Below, in pieces: positions 9,863 through 21,400 of a stretch of DNA of 64,000 bases. The position numbers and the translations under genes were made by a program. Position 1 is the first letter of the stretch. Each line of letters begins with the position of its first letter. The stretch is from Meghimatium bilineatum. Taxonomy: Eukaryota > Mollusca > Gastropoda > Stylommatophora > Philomycidae. The notes below the pieces were generated by a model. The model had not been told where the DNA came from. It did no database searches and saw only the letters and a program-made list of their open reading frames with translations. Location: positions 46,495,876 to 46,559,875 of the forward strand of contig CM067317.1 in the NCBI GenBank assembly GCA_034231615.1. The letters are read 5' to 3'.

Positions 9863-12459
9863 TTACTGAGAACTGTCTACAGTTAAATCAACAACCTCAT
9901 CATTGTCTACATCTAGCGTTAGGTCTATAAACTCTGTTTTCTTGGAAATATGCATAGTTTCTGTTGAAATTTTTCTCAAATAATTTCCATGTCTGTGTGA
10001 AGTGGGAGATCTCATTTTGTTTTTATGTTGACAGTCAGATAATGTTAAGACAGAAGGATTAGATGTGTCATCTGAATCATCAGCAGGACATTGACTACAT
10101 ACTTGTATGACATTTGTGTAACAAACATTTGTACAGCCACTAACATTTGCCATCTCAGAGTTACAAAATGAGCTGTTATTAGCTGCCATGACAGTTTTAT
10201 AGCTTGTCACAGATTCATCTTTGACATTAATTATTGCATTAGTAATTACCCGTTCACTGTCAGCTCTTTCATTTCTCAATATTTTTACATCTGAAGCACC
10301 TACATTTGAAATCTTGACTGATGTACTGAATTTTCTTTTTAATGAAGTTTGACTTTTCTGTTGTCTTGTTTTTCCGTTATTTTGTAATTTTGAATCATGA
10401 AAAACATTTGAACATTGTCCTTGTATGAGCCTTGAAATTTTACCTTGTGACTGTGCTAGAGAAGTTCGTTCATGATGTTTATAATCAATATCTTCTACAC
10501 AACCACGATGATTATGTAAATGCTGCTTTGTTTTACTCAAATTCAATTCATTTTTTGTTTTCTCACTGACACTGTCAATGTGTGCTCCATTACTAATATT
10601 GTTATCCTTACAATTGTGAGTCGTAAAGCTATCCAGGTTATAACGTACAGACCAAAGAGTTTGTGATTCTTGTTCCAGTGTATTCTCAGAGTCCTCTGAT
10701 GATGATATAACCATCACTGCTTTCTGACTGTTGCTGTTAGACACTTGTGATGAGTCACTTGTGTTCATTACATCTTCTGTGACAGATATACTATCTGATG
10801 GAAAGATGGTGTTACTACTAGCAAATGTAGAGTTAATAGGAAAAATTGTCTTGATGAAGTGACCTGGAGCAGCCGAGGACACCTGTGAGCTAAACACAGT
10901 GTCTCCATTGTCATCACTATTCTCAATATCTTGGCTATTGTCGATGAAGTGACCTGGAGCAGCTGAGGAGACCTGTGAACTAAACACAGTGTCTCCATTG
11001 TCATCACTATTCTCAATATCTTGGCTATTGTCGATGAAGTGACCTGGAGCAGCAGAGGAGACCTGTGAACTAAACACAGTGTCTCCATTGTCATCACTAT
11101 TCTCAATATCTTGGCTATTGTCGATGAAGTGACCTGGAGCAGCTGAGGAGACCTGTGAACTAAACACAGTGTCTCCATTGTCATCACTATTCTCAATATC
11201 TTGGCTATTGTCGATGAAGTGACCTGGAGCAGCTGAGGAGACCCGTGAACTAAACACAGTGTCTCCATTGTCATCACTATTCTCAATATCTGAGCTATTG
11301 TTAATAGAGGCATCATTATGAGGATTACTTTTATTAATATTGGAACTTAATGTGCACTCTGATACACAAGTGATAGTATTGTTTGTAGCTAAAGATGCAT
11401 CATAGTCACAGCTAATACCACTCAACTGTGATTTCTTTCTTCCCTGATCTTCATTATTGAACTGTAATTTATGTGTTCCCTGATCATTATTATTGAGCAG
11501 TACTTTCTTTGTTCCTTGATCTTCATCATTGAACTGTGATTTCTTTGTTCCCTGATCTTCATTATCAAACTGTAATTTCTTTGTTCCCTGATCTTCATTA
11601 TCAAACTGTAATTTCTTTGCTTCCTGATCTTTATTACCAAACAGTAATTTCTTTGTTCCCTGATCTTCATTTTCTAACAGCAATTTCTTTGTTCCCTGAT
11701 CTTCATTATCTAACAGCAATTTCTTTGTTCCCTGATCTTCATTATCTAACAGCAATTTCTTTGTTCCCTGATCTCCATTACAAAACATTAATTTTTTTGT
11801 TCTCTGATCTTCATTATTGAACAGTGATTTCATTGTTCCCTGATCATCATTATCGAACAGTAATTTATTTGTTCCCTGATCTTCAATATTGAACTTTAAT
11901 TTCTTTGTCTCCTGATCATTTTTGAGCAGTAATTTCTTTGCTGCCTGATCTTCTAGATTGAACAATGACTTATTTGTTTCATGATCTTCATTATTGAACA
12001 TATTTTTCTTGATTTCCTTATCTTTATTGCTGATAAATAATTTTTCCTCAATGTGACCAATGCACTGTGGATTCTCAGCTAAATAATGTGTTTTGTTTTG
12101 CACAACTTTCACCCTTTCTGTGTTATAATCATTCAAACTGTCTGAAAACAACTCAAGTTCTTCATCACTAAAAGCTGAACCTCTGTAAGATGAATCAGAT
12201 TGTGTTGCCGCTGAACTGCTCAAAATATCATCTGATGAGGCACTTTCATCTCTTACAGGGTTAATACTTTTATCTAAATGTTCATCCTTACCCTGGATAA
12301 GTAATTCTCCATTGCTATTAAGTGATTTGTTCACAGTTTTAAACAATTCTGTGTTTGTGTTGTTGTCAAGTGATTTATTCACAGCTTTTAACATTTCTGT
12401 GCTTGGGTTGGCCTCTTGATCTTGGCTACTAAACACCAGCTCATCGGAACTCTCAGCAT
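9863..12459 (-). CDS. DCLRE1C: Artemis exon 12: giant repetitive C-terminal tail
   Basis: A 2597-nt terminal exon, acceptor aaattcag, stop TAA at 9863. It opens with [15 protein letters not shown], like the acidic DSEEEDDYLFDDP stretch of human Artemis. Residues about 555-745 are 16-17 copies of a 12-aa repeat ([12 protein letters not shown] type). Residues about 788-942 are five 30-aa repeats rich in SQ and acidic residues. Near residue 1007 lies LWSVRY, and the last 23 residues hold IDLTLDVD and VVDLTVD. The tail looks disordered. In vertebrate Artemis the C-terminus is regulatory, phosphorylated by DNA-PK/ATM at SQ/TQ sites and bound by ligase IV; the same role here is inference. Confidence 0.9.
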
Positions 12460-15400
12460 CTGAATTTAAGATAATAATTTGAATGATATTAACATGAATG
12501 ACTTTTGATATATAAAAACTAACATATTTCTGAAATATTTTCTCTTTTCTTGCTTTTGTTTTTCAGCATCAGGGATAGAAGTTATTTCTGGTGCAAGCCC
12601 TTTTACGTGCCTCATGTATGGTAGCAATTACTGCCTCAGAAATTTTATCAATCCATCATTTGCACTTATTACTCTATTACCATCTTAGCTAAATGATCAA
12701 GCTTTCTGTGAAGTAATTTCCTGTGGTAAACTTTATACATCTTCAAACCACATGACACGCTACCGTAGACTATCCATAGACATTTATTTTATAGATTTAA
12801 AGTTGATGCAGTGACCTTTTAAGACCACTGAGTAAAGTTACAACAAAACATGTCAACTCTTTCAAGACCACAGAGTAAAGTTTCAACAAAACATGTTAAC
12901 TCTTTCAAGACCACTGAGTAAAGTTACAACAAAGCATGTTAACTCTTTCAAGACCACTGAGTAAAGTTTCAACAAAACATGTCAACTCTTTCAAGACCAC
13001 TGAGTAAAGTTACAACAAAACATGTTAACTCTTTCAAGACCACTGAGTAAAGTTTCAACAAAACATGTTAACTCTTTCAAGACCACTGAGTAAAGTTACA
13101 ACAAAACATGGCAACTCTTTCAAGACCACTGAGTAAAGTTTCAACAAAACATGTTAACTCTTTCAAGACCACTGAGTAAAGTTACAACAAAACATGTTAA
13201 CTCTTTCAAGACCACAGAGTAAAGTTACAACAAAACATGTCAACTCTTTCAAGACCACTGAGTAAAGTTTCAACAAAACATGTTAACTCTTCCAGGATTA
13301 AGTTATTTTGAGGTTTGGACATAATTAATTTCAGGAAGTCTCGCTTCTTCCTTCCTTGAAAGGCTGGCTTCTGAACACCATATTAAAGAAAAAGCTAGTT
13401 TTTTCTGTCATATTAAGAGACACGATGGCATGGAGTGTTACTGGAGGGGATGATAGAAGGCAACAGGGGCAAAGGTTGACCAAGACGCCGTTGGACAAAA
13501 GATATTCAAGAATGCCTGCACATGTCACTGAAAGATGCAGGACAACTTGCTCAAGACCACGGAGAATTCAAGAGATCCATAGGAAAGACTATGTGCTGGA
13601 AAGAATATATCACTTGATGATGATGACGTAATTAATTTTAAGCAAAATTTTTGGGCCGCAACATGATTTAGGCGCAAGCTTCCTGAAGACAATGTTTTAG
13701 CTATGGAAGGTCACATAAGGTATAAAAAGCAAGATAATTGAATGTGGAATCCATATACAATATAAAAATATACCGGTAAGAATTGTAACAATAAAATACA
13801 AAAATTACACCACAAACAGGGATGTTAGATGAAGAGAAATTTTGTTGACATGTATTTTGTTCTACTCACCCTCAATTATATTTGTCTTGAAATGTTGATA
13901 TCAAATCTTACTAAAGTAGATGTCTTGACTGTCCATTTACTGTTTATATTTCGTTTATTTGAAGTAAATCTATCAACTGCCTAGTGTTTTATGCCATTGT
14001 TTGTGTGTTTCATGTCAAATTTCAGAATTGAACAAAATATTGCGAAACTTTACAAAATATTTCCAAGTATTGGATTTACAAAGTCAGTAGGCAGTTAACA
14101 TTTAGACCCTATATACATCTGATGCCTTATTTTCCTATTTTTTAATTATATATTCTAAAACTTTCTTTGGGAACACAGGTGGTGATTTGCCTATACACCT
14201 CACACAGTAGTAACTGCTGCATTTTTTCAGCTTTAGTTTCTTCTTGATTAGAAACTGGCCTCACAGCACGTGGGTAATTCCAATAAGTGCTCCTCCCTCT
14301 TGATCCGGCAGCCATTCGACTCGATGGTGTATCGAGTCTAATGCTGCCGAAACAGACGTCGACATCAGGGTACAACTCTGGCCCTTGCGACAGGTTTCTT
14401 TGTTGTTCTGCTCATCAACGCCATGCCTGTAACTAGTTCAAGCACAACGTTGGACTGTCGGAACAACATGGTAACTGTTATCGAAGGTTACGACTACGGG
14501 ATTGTATAGATGACATGCCATGAAGCTTCTATAAGAAGATAACCTCAATATAAAGGCATGTCATCTACTAAGGTTTTCTGTTGCATGGTTGGTTTGTCTA
14601 GTGAGCCATTGGTGAGACCCACAGATGCAACCTCGTGCGCATGCATTTTTTCAGCTCTAGTTTTCTGCACTGTTCACTGTCTGCAGCATCATAATCATCT
14701 AAATGTACATGCCAACAAATACTTTATCCTTTTTTAGAGTACTGATGGCTTTTTATTTTGTGCTCTGCATGAGCATTCACATTAGCTACCAGGCTGTCAC
14801 TAGTACCACTTGTCAGCAGTGTAAACAAAAATTTCCGTGGTGACGAATTTTCATTCAATGGTGTTTGGATGCCAGACGCAGTTGATCTAAATGGAGATGA
14901 CCCAATGAAAACATTCTGTTGAACTTTATTCCACTCAATAGTATTATTAGGCCTAACTATATTTTATGTATAATGTAGTGCAAGATTATCATTGCTATCA
15001 TTAGGCCAACCGGTCGATAATTTCCACTGCCAAAATTAAAAACACTGTTATTTTCTGACACATCGCTTGAAATAATATCTCCAGCTACAAAACTCTCTAA
15101 AAAATAATAAAACCTAATGTTTGCTAAATCTTTGAGCTCTCTTACTAGTGGGAGTTTTTGCAAATTTCAGAAAATCTTAACCTACTGTGTTCGAATTTTA
15201 ATTAAAAATAAATATGTCACTCATGTCAAATCACACTTTACCACAAGGGTTTCGTTTCGTTAACCAAATTTCAAAATTTTAAACAGCTAAATAAGTTAAT
15301 ACAAATTTATTTATGATAGAAATGAAACAAATTTAGATGGCCTATCTGCAATTGTGATTTATTGTTGATACGTCCACAATCAATTTGTATCTTATTCTTC

Positions 15401-18400
15401 TTCTTCTTTCCTCTTTTACCCTTTATGGGTGTCGAGGGAGATACAATATTCTTGTTCTCGCTTTTCTGGCAGCTTCAGATAATGTTAATTGGTGTTCGTG
15501 TAATGTCTCTTTGATGTTGTCGATCCAGCGTACTCTAGGTCTACCCTAATTAATTTGTATCTGGAACGATTAATTGTTTTTATGTGGGCAAAGAGTTAAG
15601 TAACACTATAATCAAACAAACAGACAATTACCGTGTTTATATGGAAGTTGTTGCATGCTATTTTGATAATTTTCTAACTTTCGAAGAGAACCTAGAGGCT
15701 GTAGATGTGTCTTCACAATATTGGCCTCAATTCTTGATTTATTCACATATTTCTTGAAGCTAGATAGTCTTGCTTGGACCTGAATGGATAGTGTATTTCA
15801 ATACTTGAGCATTAATTTTTGAACTTTTTCAATAACCGATAATCTATTACATTCATCCAGTCCTGTCCAGTCATACGATCCACTATAATCCATCCATCCA
15901 TCTATCTATGTTTCTTCAGCATCAAATACGGTGCATAGGGCAGAAACCAGAGCTCTCTAGTGTGTGATACTACTGTGTGTAATGAGACTGTTTCTGTTTC
16001 GTTGACTGTTTCGTTGAAATGATAACATTACTAAAAAATAGCTCATCCAGGAAAGTACATCATTTTAAAATGACTGTGCCCATGAAATACAGTTATTTGA
16101 CTTTTGATACAATTTAATTATTTAAATAAATCTTGATTTTAGACAGGTAAATATGCGTATGCGTGATATGTTGAAAGTAAAGTAAAACCTAGTCAAGAAA
16201 GTCAAGTAAAACCTAGTTGAGAAAGTAAAGTAAACCTAGTCGAGAAAGTAAAGTAAAACCTAGTCGAGAAAGTAAAGTAATACCTAGTCGAGAAAGTAAA
16301 GTAAAACCTAGTCGAAAAAGTAAAGTAAAACCTAGTCAAGAAAGTCAAGTAAAACCTAGTTGAGAAAGTAAAGTAAACCTAGTCGAGAAAGTAAAGTAAA
16401 ACCTAGTCGAGAAAGTAAAGTAATACCTAGTCGAGAAAGTAAAGTAAAACCTAGTCGAAAAAGTAAAGTAAAACCTAGTCAAGAAAGTAAAGTAATACCT
16501 AGTCGAGAAAGTAAAGTAATACCTAGTCGAGAAAGTAAAGTAGAACCTAGTCGAGAAAGTAAGGTAAAGTAAATGAAAGTAAAGTAAAACCACACCCAGC
16601 ATTATAATGATTACCACATTGCTCTTGAAACAAATCTTGGGCTCTCAAATTCCTTCAAAAAATGCAGACATTCATTAAATCTAGAAAATTTAAATCTCTG
16701 AAATGCAAGTTAAATTATAAACATATTTTTCAACATGCCCTGTCAATGTTTCAAAATTGTTCAAACAACCTTGGTGATAAGATGTCAGTAGACTCTGCAT
16801 TGCTGGTCAGCAAAGTACTAAGAATGCTATTAACTATTTTAGTCTACAACTAGTCTTTCTAAAAGACGAATAAGTAGTTTCCGCATTCCTGCTAATATTC
16901 CTAAACGATGATGGGAGACAGTGGTAGACATTGTCACTACAGGTTTCATTAAAAAACTGTAGTATTTCGTACAATCAGAATATTCTAAAGGTCTTATCTC
17001 CTGTCAGTCATTTTGTGATATTAGTTTGGGAGCAAATGAAAAATCATTTATTGGTTGGCCTTTGATCAGCAAAGACAGTGTAAAACTTTCATAAGAAATT
17101 CTAGTACGTCAACAAATATTCAAATCACAGAACTTTTATTTGTGCACAGAAATATCTGAAGCTTTCCAAATAGTTGTAAAAATGGATATACTTTACAAAA
17201 CAGCCAACTTTAGATATAGTCACATGTTGTTGAGTCTGTATGTATTTTTTATAATTGAGTCCTATTGTTATGTTTTTGAGTTTTACGATCATTAGACCTA
17301 TGTTTTATTGGAGACTTTCTTCTAATGTACAAAGTATTTCTGTACTTCAAACAAGACAATAGACACATATTTTTAAAATGGCATTCAATTCTGCACATTT
17401 AAATAAATAAATATAATATTTCAAAAAGACTAAATGTAACCTGTAAAATCTAAGCTTTTTACAACTTCAAAGCATGTCAATAAACACTGAAACCATCACA
17501 GAGCAGTATTTGTACATGGAAACATTTGAAACTAACCCCAATAGATGCACAAATGAATATCCTATACAAAGCAGCCAACTTTAGATGTTAGATTCATAAT
17601 TTTGACATAAATATTTTTGTAATTAATATTTAATTTTAATTTGGTTTTTTATGTTTTATCAGAAACATTCATCTAATTTAGATGTACTTCCGCTATTCAA
17701 ACAAGACAACAGACACTATTCTGAAAATGTCATTCAATTCTGCACATTTTTATGTATAGTACATCACTGTAGATTTATAAATAAATAAAAAATATTGTAC
17801 AAAGATTAAATGTAAACTGTCTTAATTTTGTTGCTTAGAAAGAGTGCGTAAAAATGTGAGTTTAGTTCACATATGCTATTATTAAGCAACCTCTCATTTC
17901 CAATGAAAATATCTCATACAGGTGTTCTTACACAGGTGCCACATTGAGAAATATATCTCACACAGATGTTCTTACACAGGTGCCACATTGAGAAATATAT
18001 CTCACACAGGTGTTCTCATACAGGTGTCACAATGAGAAATAAATCTCACAAGGTGTTCTCATACAGGTGTCACAATGAGAAATACATCTCACAAGGTGTT
18101 CTCATACAGGTGTCACATTGAGAAATACATCTCACAAGGTGTTCTCATACAGGTGTCACAATGAGAAATAAATCTCACAAGGTGTTCTCATACAGGTGTC
18201 ACATTGAGAAATACATCTCACACAGGTGTTCTCATACAGGTGTCACATTGAGAAATACTTACATCTTCTATGGAATCTGAGACAGGTATCACATTTGGAA
18301 ACACATTATGTGGCTGCAAGTAACTGACCAGGTCACGTATCTCACTATGGAATACAATCATGCATAACATGAATAATACATATTGTCTTTGACACACTGA

Positions 18401-21400
18401 CAGACCAGACATGGTCAACCCTTTTTGGGTAGACGGGTCCAAATAAGCATTAACTATATGGGAAGGAACCAACAAGATTTTGTTTAACACTTTAAAATTC
18501 CAAAGCATGTCACTAATTGCCAACAGCTTTCTCGTCATGTAGAGGCTTGCTGCGATTGGTTTCCAATGTCGAAAATCAAAAGTTGACTGTGGACGACACT
18601 TTTTTTAACCAACAACATGAAAGATTTAACATAATTTCCTCCTCCTTGTTTTGTATCGTATTTTACATCTTGGATCAGATAGCTTGTAATGTGATATTTT
18701 CTGAAGTCAGAGGCCAGTGCATTTTGAAATTTTTAATCAGTCTCAATAAATAACGGCTTGGTGGGCAGTATTTTGCTCACCACTGGTCTAGACAATAATG
18801 AAGAGAGCTGTCATTTATGTTAAATAAACATCTTTCTGTTCACTTGAAATGTGTCAACATCTGCAAATTTTCCTGTTGCATAAATTTGGCTGTGTTGTGT
18901 ATCTCATATTGAGGTGTATATAGTTTTGTTTCCAGTGTTGTTTCTATGGGCCAGTGTGTTTGCCATAATATGTCATGGTCCACTGAAGATGGATGTATCG
19001 GGCCATTTGGCAAATACGATGGTGACACAACGCATTTCCATTCTCTGGACTACATTCTGTTGGAAATCCAGTAAAACCATTTTCTTGCTACAAGAAAGAT
19101 CAGGTGGGAGTTTGAGAATAAACACTGAAGAAGAAGAAGTATATCATATTCAGAATGTTCTTGAAGTATGTTCCCTGCAGTCTGATGTGCCTGTCCACAT
19201 GGCTGTGTTACTAATCTTGAAGCATTTTTCTGCAATCTGATGTGCCTGTCCATGTCCACATGGCTGTGTTTAATCTTGAATTTTTATACAATCTGGAAAA
19301 TGTGGTGGTGGAACATGACTGTCTCCACTATGCAGACCTGAGGGGAAAGACATGGTCCACACCCATTAGCTTCGAAGAGAAGCTGTGTACTGAGCTGAAA
19401 CAGGCAACAAACTGTTTCATAGAATCTATTAATAAAGTCCCAATTTCAATGGGAGATGATAGTCATAAGAACTTTTATACATGTAGCCGTACAGTCAGTT
19501 GTATCCTGTTCTGAAGCTCTAATCTGTTCATAATTGGATATTCATATTGTGTCGAGTATTGGAATATTGGTACATCTCGTATGTAGTTCCTATGTCACTT
19601 TGTTGCCATGCCCAACCTTCTGTGGTGAGCTTGTCTACAGCATTATTTCCCAGAATGTTGCAATGTGCTGGTATCCACTGGATTTTGTCATGACCGTCTG
19701 CAGTTATAGAAGACATCTACACAGAATTAATTAGGCCTCACTTCATTACGTTTTTGATTATTTTTGTTGGTCATTATTTGTATATTTTTAGTCGCCTTGG
19801 CTATTTTTGGCATGCGAACCAAGTATATAAATAATAACCAATGAAAATCACAACAATAATAAAAAACATAATGAATGAAGTCCTAATTAATTCTGTGTAG
19901 AGGTCTAATATAACTGCAAACTGTTAAGATTTTGCACCTCTTGTATCACTGAGCGAACATTTCAAGTGAATCCACCAGTGCACATAGGACATTGCTATTT
20001 TGGCTTCATAGGGTTTCTATTACTGAGAGGGCATCTGTGAGATTGACAATTTTTTAGGGTGGAAAATCAACACCACACCTTAGTCATCTAAAACATGCAT
20101 GGCAGGTCACATGTTGCTATTATAATAATTATTTGCACCCTTTTCAGGCCCAGGTAGAACACAAGTGGCCACAAACCTGAACACATGAGAAGTCATGTTC
20201 ATTCAAGTTCATTTAGTCTATTGAAGAAATGAGTGGAATGGGTAGTTTACATAGGAATATTCTTGCCCATGTGGTGTCGGGGGGGGGGGGGGGGGTCACA
20301 AGAGGAGCAAAGAGGTGAAACTGTTACCTGCCATCAGTAAGAAATTGTTACCTGTCATCAGTAAGAAATTGTTACCTGCCATCAGTAAGAAATTGTTACC
20401 TGTCATCAGTAAGAAATTGTTACCTGCCATGAGTAAGAAGCAACTAAGGAAGTTTTTGGGATGGAGTTGACTATCACATCCCATAGACGGTCAAAGTGAC
20501 TCAGAAACCATGCTGAAGTTGGACGTCACAGCCAAGCTGTAAATGAACACAATGTATTATGTTCTTAGACAACATCCAGCCAATCTGCAGGAGTTTGAGA
20601 ACGAATGCAGAAAAAGAAAAAAAGGAATATTCTATTTACAAAAGAGAAAGCTAATAACATGTAAAATTAAATTGTTAAGAAAGATTGCCAATGCTACCAT
20701 ATTAGATAGGTTACAGAATGATGCTGTCAGAAATCTATCTATCTATCTATCGTCTTTTCTCTGCTTTTGCTGTAAAGTGTCACAGCATTGAATGATGATT
20801 GTTTTTCGGGCTATTGCATGTTTGGTCATGTGATATACAGCAATAGTGATGTCTCAATGTTTGTGACTCCTTCAAACCACCATCTTCTTGGTTTTCCTCT
20901 GCATCTCACCGTTTCCATTTTCATGTTGCATGCCCTTGCTGCTGGACAATCAGAAATAGAACAGGTATTATATCATGCATTGAATATATAGAGCATTGAA
21001 TATATTGAGAGATTGCAACTGTCGTGGTTTGGACACTTTATGGGAATGGAATACACCTTACAAGGGCATACAATAAAACATGACCACATTACAGTCACAG
21101 GAAGACCAAGAAAGTAATGGGTAGATAACATGAAAGACATCAGAAACAAACATGGATATAGTACAACTGAGGTGACACATCTGGTCTTGGAACAAAAACT
21201 AAAGCTACCACTCTACACTTGACTAGAGTGGCAAGTCACTCAGGCAATAAACTTACATAGCTTTCTATACTGATCAAATGGCAAGCAGAGCACAAGGGAA
21301 TTCCCATCCCTGGTGAAACGATTCTGGTTCTTAATCAAGAATCTACTAGTGTCACCATCCCCCTGGGGCAAGACAACAGACAATAGGCATATTAGTTATT

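Larger units (their letters stand above)
13284..15599. mobile_element. TTAA-flanked DNA transposon, copy A (disrupted)
   Basis: The left end (ttaactcttccaggattaag) and right end (gggcaaagagttaag) are inverted and both finish in TTAA, as in the piggyBac superfamily. The inverted counterpart is at about 31040-32236. It is interrupted by an RTE tail (13335-13625) and a SINE-like element (14150-14650). No transposase motif was recognised; an open stretch at 14957-15163 (-) is also present in copy B. Confidence 0.55.

Noticed and set aside
10768-11316. A 182-aa repetitive ORF
   Set aside because: Shadow frame of the 90-bp repeats within Artemis exon 12.
12670-12760. An additional Artemis exon (minus-strand [18 protein letters not shown])
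   Set aside because: No acceptor gives a phase compatible with exon 10; the exon at 15779-15632 fits both phases and the PLG-x-L-x-K match to human Artemis.
13860-13880. Strong splice-donor-like sequence (ggtgagtaga, minus strand)
   Set aside because: The same sequence occurs in the inverse transposon copy at about 31965, so it belongs to the element, and no coding frame leads to it.
20279-20296. Poly-G run as a regulatory element or G-quadruplex
   Set aside because: A plain homopolymer adjoining a SINE; length may be a sequencing artefact and no function is indicated.
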